A stretch of DNA of 64,000 nucleotides from an uncultured Actinomycetes bacterium (GTDB lineage Bacteria > Actinomycetota > Actinomycetes > Nanopelagicales > Nanopelagicaceae). Below, one piece after another: positions 58,779 to 64,000 of this stretch. The stretch's first letter is position 1, and each line of letters begins with the position of its first letter. A program made the position numbers and the translations under genes. Below the pieces are notes generated by a model that was not told the origin of the DNA, searched no databases, and saw only the letters and a program-made list of their open reading frames with translations. The stretch is from the NCBI GenBank assembly GCA_903822425.1, contig CAIJOY010000044.1, positions 17,083-81,082 on the forward strand. The letters run 5' to 3'.

Positions 58779-59469
58779 GGGGAGCAGGTGCGCTTCCACC
58801 AAGGCGCAGCGGAGCCCAGCGTTGACCCTCATGGGAATCGGGATAGCGATCTTGCACTTGGTGCAGCATCTCCACCATGGTCGCTCGTAGCGCCACTTCA
58901 GCTGCGGCGACATCATCATCTTTGGAGAAGAGGATCGGTTTGCCGACATAAATGGTGATGGGAACATGTTTGCGTCTTAAATCCTTGGGAACACCTTTGG
59001 TCCATATTCGCTGACTGCCCCAAATGATTGTGGGGATGATAGGAACTCCGGCTCCCATGGCCAGCCGTACCACTCCAGTTTTTAGTCCTTTGATTTCGAA
59101 ACTTTTCGAAATCGTTGCCTCCGGAAAAATACCAATAACTTCGCCAGCTCGAAGTGCGCGCATCGCTGCAACAAAAGAGGCAGAGCCACTGGAGCGATCA
59201 ACGTTGATGTGGTGCATGCCGCGCATTAGCGGACCAGCGAATTTATTATCGAAGATTTCTTTCTTAGCCATAAAACGTACGTATCTCTTAGCCGGCAAAA
59301 CCGCTGTGCCAGCAAGGGCAAAATCCAAATATCCAATGTGGTTCATGGCCAAGATAGCGCCACCTTTTCGGGGTAAGTTTTCCTCACCCTCGATTGTCAT
59401 TTTTAATCCCAAGTAGCGCCAAAATAATTTAACCGCTCCTATGACGGGCGGATAAACTAGGTCAGCCAT
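58771..59469 (-). CDS. Lysophospholipid acyltransferase family protein
   Basis: A 232-residue PlsC-type acyltransferase. H42-x4-D (NHIGYLDF) and [11 protein letters not shown] are the catalytic and phosphate-binding motifs; the second motif has Ala in place of the usual Gly (EGTR to EATI), a variant found in several actinobacterial members. A hydrophobic amphipathic N-terminus anchors it. It overlaps the end of lipA by 8 nt. It is absent from the corresponding mycobacterial lipB-lipA-DUF4191 cluster as I recall it, so it may be an insertion here. Confidence 0.85.
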   Translation of the reverse strand: MADLVYPPVIGAVKLFWRYLGLKMTIEGEENLPRKGGAILAMNHIGYLDFALAGTAVLPAKRYVRFMAKKEIFDNKFAGPLMRGMHHINVDRSSGSASFVAAMRALRAGEVIGIFPEATISKSFEIKGLKTGVVRLAMGAGVPIIPTIIWGSQRIWTKGVPKDLRRKHVPITIYVGKPILFSKDDDVAAAEVALRATMVEMLHQVQDRYPDSHEGQRWAPLRLGGSAPAPLN

Positions 59470-60394
59470 TATTTACCCGGGCTTGCATCGCTTGTTTGTA
59501 GAGGCGACCTGCGCGATAACTTGAGCGCACCAGCGGTCCGCTCATAACTCCAAGAAATCCTATTGTTTTTGCTTCATCGGCAAGCTCAACAAACTCTTCT
59601 GGCTTAACCCAACGTTCGACAGGGTGGTGTTTTGTCGTAGGTCGTAAATATTGAGTGATAGTGATGAGGTCACAGCCCGCATTGTGTAAATCATGTAATG
59701 CCTGGCTGACTTCTTCGCGCGTCTCACCCAGACCAAGGATAAGGTTGGATTTGGTGATTAAGCCAAAGTCACGCGCCATGGTAATAACTCCTAGAGAGCG
59801 TTCATAAGTAAATGCTGGGCGGATAGTTTTGAAAATTCGCGGGACAGTTTCGACATTATGGGCAAAAACCTCTGGACGAGTTTCAAAAACTTGATTAAGT
59901 AAGTGTGCATGTCCACTGAAATCTGGTGCGAGCATTTCAACACCGGTGTTGGGGTTGAGTTCGTGCACCTTTCGAATTGTTTCAGCGTAGAGCCAGGCGC
60001 CTTCATCATCTAAATCATCTCGAGCGACTCCAGTGATCGTTGCATATGCCAGATCCATAGTTTTGATGGATTCTGCTACTCGCCTTGGTTCATCGCGATC
60101 GAGGGGTTGTGGTTTGCCAGTGTCGATATTGCAGAAATCGCAGCGTCTAGTGCACGCTTCTCCACCTATGAGGAATGTTGCTTCGCGATCTTCCCAACAT
60201 TCGAAGATATTTGGACATGCCGCTTCTTGGCAAACAGTATGTAAACCTTCACTCTTAACAAGGGAACGTAATCGTGTGTATTCAGGTCCCATATTTGCAC
60301 GCGTCTTTATCCATTCGGGTTTGCGTTCAATGGGTGTCAATGCATTACGTGCTTCAATACGTAAAAGTTTGCGCCCTTCTGGTGCGATCGTCAT
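59462..60394 (-). CDS. lipA: Lipoyl synthase
   Basis: A 310-residue radical-SAM enzyme that inserts two sulfurs into octanoyl groups on lipoyl domains. The auxiliary-cluster cysteines are C55, C60, C66 ([12 protein letters not shown]) and the radical-SAM cysteines C81, C85, C88 (CTRRCDFC); the C-terminal RSSYRAG supplies the auxiliary-cluster Ser. It overlaps lipB by 4 nt, so the two are translationally coupled. Lipoate serves pyruvate and 2-oxoglutarate dehydrogenases. Confidence 0.97.
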   Translation of the reverse strand: MTIAPEGRKLLRIEARNALTPIERKPEWIKTRANMGPEYTRLRSLVKSEGLHTVCQEAACPNIFECWEDREATFLIGGEACTRRCDFCNIDTGKPQPLDRDEPRRVAESIKTMDLAYATITGVARDDLDDEGAWLYAETIRKVHELNPNTGVEMLAPDFSGHAHLLNQVFETRPEVFAHNVETVPRIFKTIRPAFTYERSLGVITMARDFGLITKSNLILGLGETREEVSQALHDLHNAGCDLITITQYLRPTTKHHPVERWVKPEEFVELADEAKTIGFLGVMSGPLVRSSYRAGRLYKQAMQARVNNG

Positions 60395-61047
60395 ATGCTC
60401 ACCCTTTGAAGTGCTTCATACATAAGTCCCTCAACAACTGGTAGAACTTCATCGACGGTGATATCTCGCCCCAACTCTTGTGCCATTGAGGTAACGCCAG
60501 CATCAGGAATTCCACAAGGAATTATTCGCTCAAATGCAGAAAGATCTGGGTTTACATTGAGTGCGAAACCATGCATTGTGACGCCTTTTGCAAATCGAAT
60601 TCCTATTGCCGCAATTTTTCGATCACCGTGTGAATCGCGCAACCACACGCCAGATCGCTCACAGTATCTCTCAGCGCTGATTCCAAACTCTTTGCAAGCA
60701 TCGATCAAAGCTGTTTCAATTTCACGGACAAAACCGACTACGTCATGGCGTTTGGCTAATCGGACAATCGGGTAACCAACTATTTGTCCTGGGCCATGCC
60801 AAGTAATTTTGCCGCCACGATCGACATCTATGACAGGGGTTCCATCTACAGGTTTTTCTGAATCCAGGGTGCGCCGTCCAGCGGTAAATACCGAAGGGTG
60901 CTCTAGGAGCATCAAAGTGTTGGGCCGAAGACCCTGAGCGATTTCTTCGTGAAGTGTGCGCTGGATCCGCCAAGCCTGTTGGTATTCCACAATTCCCGAA
61001 CGCGCAAAGGCGATCGAAGGTTGGCAGGTAGAGGTTTGAACTGGCAC
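60391..61047 (-). CDS. lipB: Lipoyl(octanoyl) transferase
   Basis: A 218-residue octanoyltransferase that moves octanoate from acyl carrier protein to lipoyl domains. [26 protein letters not shown], and the catalytic C178 in [11 protein letters not shown] are clear. Two GTG starts are in frame, at 61053 and 61047; 61047 is preferred because TAGGCT lies exactly 6 nt before it (leaderless), whereas it would touch the GTG at 61053. First gene of the lipB-lipA-acyltransferase-DUF4191 operon. Confidence 0.93.
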   Translation of the reverse strand: MPVQTSTCQPSIAFARSGIVEYQQAWRIQRTLHEEIAQGLRPNTLMLLEHPSVFTAGRRTLDSEKPVDGTPVIDVDRGGKITWHGPGQIVGYPIVRLAKRHDVVGFVREIETALIDACKEFGISAERYCERSGVWLRDSHGDRKIAAIGIRFAKGVTMHGFALNVNPDLSAFERIIPCGIPDAGVTSMAQELGRDITVDEVLPVVEGLMYEALQRVSI

Positions 61048-61059
61048 TGCCACAGCCTA
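61048..61059 (-). promoter_or_regulatory. Leaderless -10 box of lipB
   Basis: TAGGCT (61054-61059, minus strand) and 6 nt precede GTG 61047; used here to choose between two GTG starts. Confidence 0.55.
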
Positions 61060-61142
61060 AAGGTAGGATTGCACTCTTACCTGCCATGGCCACCAGCACG
61101 CGTAGTTGGGCCGGGAGGTTTTACTCGAAAGGTTAGTCAATC

Positions 61143-63347
61143 GTGTCTGATTCCACACTCCTTAGCCCCGTGTCCAAGAAGTCCACATCCAATCGTCGTC
61201 GCTTTTGGAGCGCGATCTTGGTCATTTTTATCTGGTTTGGCGCCAGTGGAGTTTTCGGACCTCTTTTTGGCAAACTTTCAACAGTTCAGGAAAACGACAA
61301 TTCAGCATTCTTACCTGACAGCGCCGAGTCAACTGAGGCATCGGCCATTGTTGCTAAATTTTCGAAAGATGCGAATACTCAAATTCCAACGTTGGTATTG
61401 CTAGAAGGCGCGGTGGATCCAGTAAAGCTCGCGGCCATCAACGCACATCTGCAATCGCTTCCAACAAAACACATTGAGTTCCTAGCACCATACAAAGGCA
61501 CCTTAGATACGGGCCTGCCTTTATCAAAATATTTTGTACCGGGCCAGCCATTGTTTGCCTACCAAGCCACCGACGGCAAAGCAATTCTCATCAACTTGCC
61601 AGTGACATCTGATGTAGCAGGGGCCCAACTCGCTAATGACAAACCAGTTTTGACTGCAATGATAAAAACAATACGCACCGACATGACACAGTGGGCCACT
61701 GCGCATGGATTTGTCAGTCACGTGACGGGGATTGGAGCACTCTTTAGCGATCTCTTTGGTGCATTCGGCGGAATTGATTCAAGTCTTCTCCTGGCCACCC
61801 TCGGTGTCGTTTCCTTTATTTTGATTTTGGTGTATCGCTCACCGTTTCTTTGGATCTTGCCGCTCATTTCAGCAGTATTTGCGCTATCTACCGCTGGTGG
61901 GATTATCTATATTTTAACGAAGAATGATTTCATTAAACTGAATGGGCAGTCGCAGGGAATTCTTTCGGTACTAGTACTAGGTGCTGCTACAGACTACGCG
62001 CTCTTACTTATTGCTCGCTATCGTGAAGAGTTGCACCATCATTCATCACGGTTTGACGCGATGAGAGCTGCTTATCGAGGTGTTTTTGAACCGATTTTGG
62101 CATCGGGCTCAACAGTTGCAATCAGTTTGCTTGTTTTGTTGCTCAGCGATTTAGGCAGCAACCGAGGATTAGGTCCAGTTGGTGCAATTGGTATTGCAGC
62201 AGCGATGCTAACAATTCTTACTTTGCTACCAGCCCTCCTTGTGGTTTTTGGTCGCTGGATTTTCTGGCCACGTATTCCGCGATTTGATGATCGCGATGCA
62301 AATTTGCAAGGAATTTGGTCAAAAGTGGGAGCCAATGTTGCCAAGCGCCCTCGCAAACTTTGGATTGCCACCGCAACTGGCCTCATTATCCTTGCCGGAT
62401 TTGCAACAACTCTTCAAGCAGATGGTTTATCTACATCGCAATCATTTACAACTCGTCCGGAATCTGTGGTTGGCCAGGACCTCTTGTTGAAACATTTCCC
62501 TGGCGGGCAAGGTCAACCCACCGAAGTTGTCGTTAAGCAATCACAAATTGATCAAGTGAGTACGGCACTTCTTGGTGTTAAAGGGGTATCGAGCGTAGAT
62601 CCAATGCGTGTCTCAGTGTCTATTCCAGGTGCCCCAACTCCTGCTATCAAAGTTGTCGATGGGTTAGTAATTCTCAATGCGACCTTGGATCAAGCCCCTG
62701 ACTCCGTCGGTGCACGTAATCTGGTTCCAACCATCCGTGCTGCTGTGCATGCAATTGATCCAACAATTCTTGTTGGAGGCAGCAGCGCCGTTTCCTATGA
62801 TGTGGATCAAGCATCCCGCCATGATAATCGCCTGATAATCCCTGTTGTCTTGCTACTTATCGGACTAATCCTTTCCTTACTCCTGAGAAGTATTGTTGCT
62901 TCAGCGCTGCTGCTTATCACCGTAGTGCTTTCTTATGCGGCGACACTAGGTGTATGTCAACTGGTCTTCCACAACATTTTCCATTTCCCCGGAGCAGATA
63001 CATCCTTCCCGCTCTTTGCATTCGTATTCCTCGTTGCACTTGGAATTGATTACAACATCTTCCTGATGACTCGCGTGAGAGAGGAAAGTGCCAAGATCGG
63101 CACTCGGGCTGGAGTTATTAAGGGATTAACAGTCACTGGTGGTGTTATTACTTCAGCAGGAGTTGTTCTTGCAGCAACGTTTGCAGTGCTGGGCATCTTG
63201 CCGTTAGTTTTCTTAGCCGAATTAGGATTCGCTGTTGGGTTCGGAGTACTGCTTGATACCATTATCGTGCGTTCAATTCTGGTGCCTTCACTTGTGCACG
63301 ATATTGGCGGCAAGATTTGGTGGCCATCAAAACTTCAGGACAGTTAA
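61143..63347 (+). CDS. MMPL-family transporter
   Basis: A 734-residue RND-type membrane protein. One N-terminal helix (about 22-42), an outside loop domain, then five or six helices near 210-360, a second outside domain and a further set of helices at 560-720: the two-fold MMPL layout. VLVLGAATDYALLLIARYREEL and FVFLVALGIDYNIFLMTRVREE are the paired motif-bearing helices, with the Asp-Tyr pairs for proton relay. It would export a lipid or other apolar compound. The start is GTG 61143. It interrupts the lipB-epimerase neighbourhood of relatives. Confidence 0.9.
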   Translation: MSDSTLLSPVSKKSTSNRRRFWSAILVIFIWFGASGVFGPLFGKLSTVQENDNSAFLPDSAESTEASAIVAKFSKDANTQIPTLVLLEGAVDPVKLAAINAHLQSLPTKHIEFLAPYKGTLDTGLPLSKYFVPGQPLFAYQATDGKAILINLPVTSDVAGAQLANDKPVLTAMIKTIRTDMTQWATAHGFVSHVTGIGALFSDLFGAFGGIDSSLLLATLGVVSFILILVYRSPFLWILPLISAVFALSTAGGIIYILTKNDFIKLNGQSQGILSVLVLGAATDYALLLIARYREELHHHSSRFDAMRAAYRGVFEPILASGSTVAISLLVLLLSDLGSNRGLGPVGAIGIAAAMLTILTLLPALLVVFGRWIFWPRIPRFDDRDANLQGIWSKVGANVAKRPRKLWIATATGLIILAGFATTLQADGLSTSQSFTTRPESVVGQDLLLKHFPGGQGQPTEVVVKQSQIDQVSTALLGVKGVSSVDPMRVSVSIPGAPTPAIKVVDGLVILNATLDQAPDSVGARNLVPTIRAAVHAIDPTILVGGSSAVSYDVDQASRHDNRLIIPVVLLLIGLILSLLLRSIVASALLLITVVLSYAATLGVCQLVFHNIFHFPGADTSFPLFAFVFLVALGIDYNIFLMTRVREESAKIGTRAGVIKGLTVTGGVITSAGVVLAATFAVLGILPLVFLAELGFAVGFGVLLDTIIVRSILVPSLVHDIGGKIWWPSKLQDS

Positions 63348-63355
63348 TCCAATAA

Positions 63356-64000
63356 TTAACTTGTAGCATCCACCAATGCATCGATTGCTGCGCCTACATG
63401 TGGGTAATCGAACATGAAACCAGCTTGGGTGAGCACATCGGGTAATACTTTTTTTGATCCCAACATCTCGCTGGCAAATCCTCCGAATGCAATTTTCAGT
63501 GCAAGCCCAGGCACCGGAAATAGCGCCGGACGGTGCATAGAACGTGCCAAGCACGCGGTGAACTCTTGATTGGTTACTGGATTTGGTGCGCTCAAGTTGA
63601 TGGGACCGGCTAGGGGGTTTTGCAGGGCGAAGGTGATTGCCCGAACAACATCATGCAAAGTGATCCAAGACCACCACTGTTTGCCAGATCCTAGCCGTCC
63701 GCCGATACCAAAACGAAAAAGGGGGATCATCTTCCCAAGTGCCCCACCAGTGGGATCAAGGACTAAACCTGTACGAAGTTTTACTGTACGAACATCTCCG
63801 GCTAAATCTGCTGCCGCTTCCCATTGCCTGCACACTGCAGCAAGAAAATCTTCCCCGCCGCGATCCTTTTCGGTGACTGCACGGTTGCCTGTTTCTCCAT
63901 ACCAGCCCATGGCACTTGCACAAATAAACACTTGAGGTTTTACTGCGGCAACAGCATGAGCAATCGTTGTTGTGCCAAGAAGTCTGGAGTTAAGAATCTC
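63356..64000 (-). CDS. TIGR01777-family epimerase-like protein (5' truncated)
   Basis: The reading frame is open from the stop at 63356 to the last base of the window (at least 214 residues), so the N-terminus with the NAD-binding motif is missing. ASAMGWYG carries the Tyr-region of this extended SDR family, RTGLVLDPTGGALGKM, GIGGRLGSGKQWWSWITLHDVV and the C-terminal DUF1731 part are characteristic. The biochemical role is not known for most members. The homologue also sits beside lipB in mycobacteria (Rv2216-like), so this is conserved neighbourhood. A start at 63931 would leave only an internal fragment. Confidence 0.88.
   Translation of the reverse strand, partial: EILNSRLLGTTTIAHAVAAVKPQVFICASAMGWYGETGNRAVTEKDRGGEDFLAAVCRQWEAAADLAGDVRTVKLRTGLVLDPTGGALGKMIPLFRFGIGGRLGSGKQWWSWITLHDVVRAITFALQNPLAGPINLSAPNPVTNQEFTACLARSMHRPALFPVPGLALKIAFGGFASEMLGSKKVLPDVLTQAGFMFDYPHVGAAIDALVDATS

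Overview
The window is a densely packed stretch (about 62 protein genes, no gene-free gap above 300 bases, many 4-nt ATGA overlaps) from an actinobacterium of moderate, unusually low GC for that phylum. The evidence for Actinobacteria is the set of families largely confined to it (DUF4193, DUF3093, DUF3159, DUF3000, DUF4191, a PimB-type mannosyltransferase, a CeoB/CeoC-like TrkA pair), a SAM-IV type riboswitch, and about 15 starts that sit 6-8 nt behind a TANNNT -10 box with no Shine-Dalgarno, the actinobacterial leaderless pattern. The compact coding, GC content and gene content fit a streamlined freshwater lineage such as the acI/Nanopelagicales group; that placement is inference.

Layout. 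0-9.7 kb: end of hflX, DUF4193, DUF3093, a thioesterase, dut, DUF3159, two TrkA proteins, a TRAM-domain RNA methyltransferase, aconitase (behind a perfect 18-bp palindrome) and an APC permease. 9.7-12.1 kb: a 53-codon gene coupled to an amidase, and a polyprenol-phosphate mannosyltransferase-like enzyme. 12.2-20.2 kb: dxs, a fadB-type multifunctional beta-oxidation protein with its thiolase, an FTR1 iron permease, RNase D and DUF3000. 20.2-30.8 kb: EamA exporter, RibD-like reductase, NlpC/P60 hydrolase, pimB, a minimal two-component system placed behind fadD, a SRPBCC protein, glucokinase, an alpha/beta-hydrolase-like protein lacking its serine, an acyltransferase and a Cas4/RecB-like nuclease. 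30.7-34 kb: LysE exporter, uracil permease, a two-TM protein and an orphan LuxR-type regulator.

34-46.2 kb is the accessory part: a catabolic operon (enoyl-CoA hydratase, SDR, aldehyde dehydrogenase, FAH hydrolase) facing a second operon that encodes a non-standard enolase paralogue, an APH-fold kinase, an SDR and a U32-like TIM barrel; then a lone SDR; then an amino-acid ABC transporter with an N-formylglutamate amidohydrolase homologue, all behind a SAM-IV riboswitch. This is the best candidate for undescribed metabolism here. 46.2-56.1 kb: CopC with a STAS-less SulP transporter, an asymmetric heterodimeric ABC exporter, a cytosine-type permease, NhaA, and a cytochrome b6-like operon with no Rieske protein. 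56.1-64 kb: glnA, RDD, DUF4191, an acyltransferase, lipA, lipB, an MMPL transporter and a TIGR01777 epimerase-like gene running off the end. The last block and the 20-30 kb block resemble conserved gene neighbourhoods of mycobacteria and streptomycetes, so they are probably ancestral core, while 34-46 kb is more likely lineage-specific.
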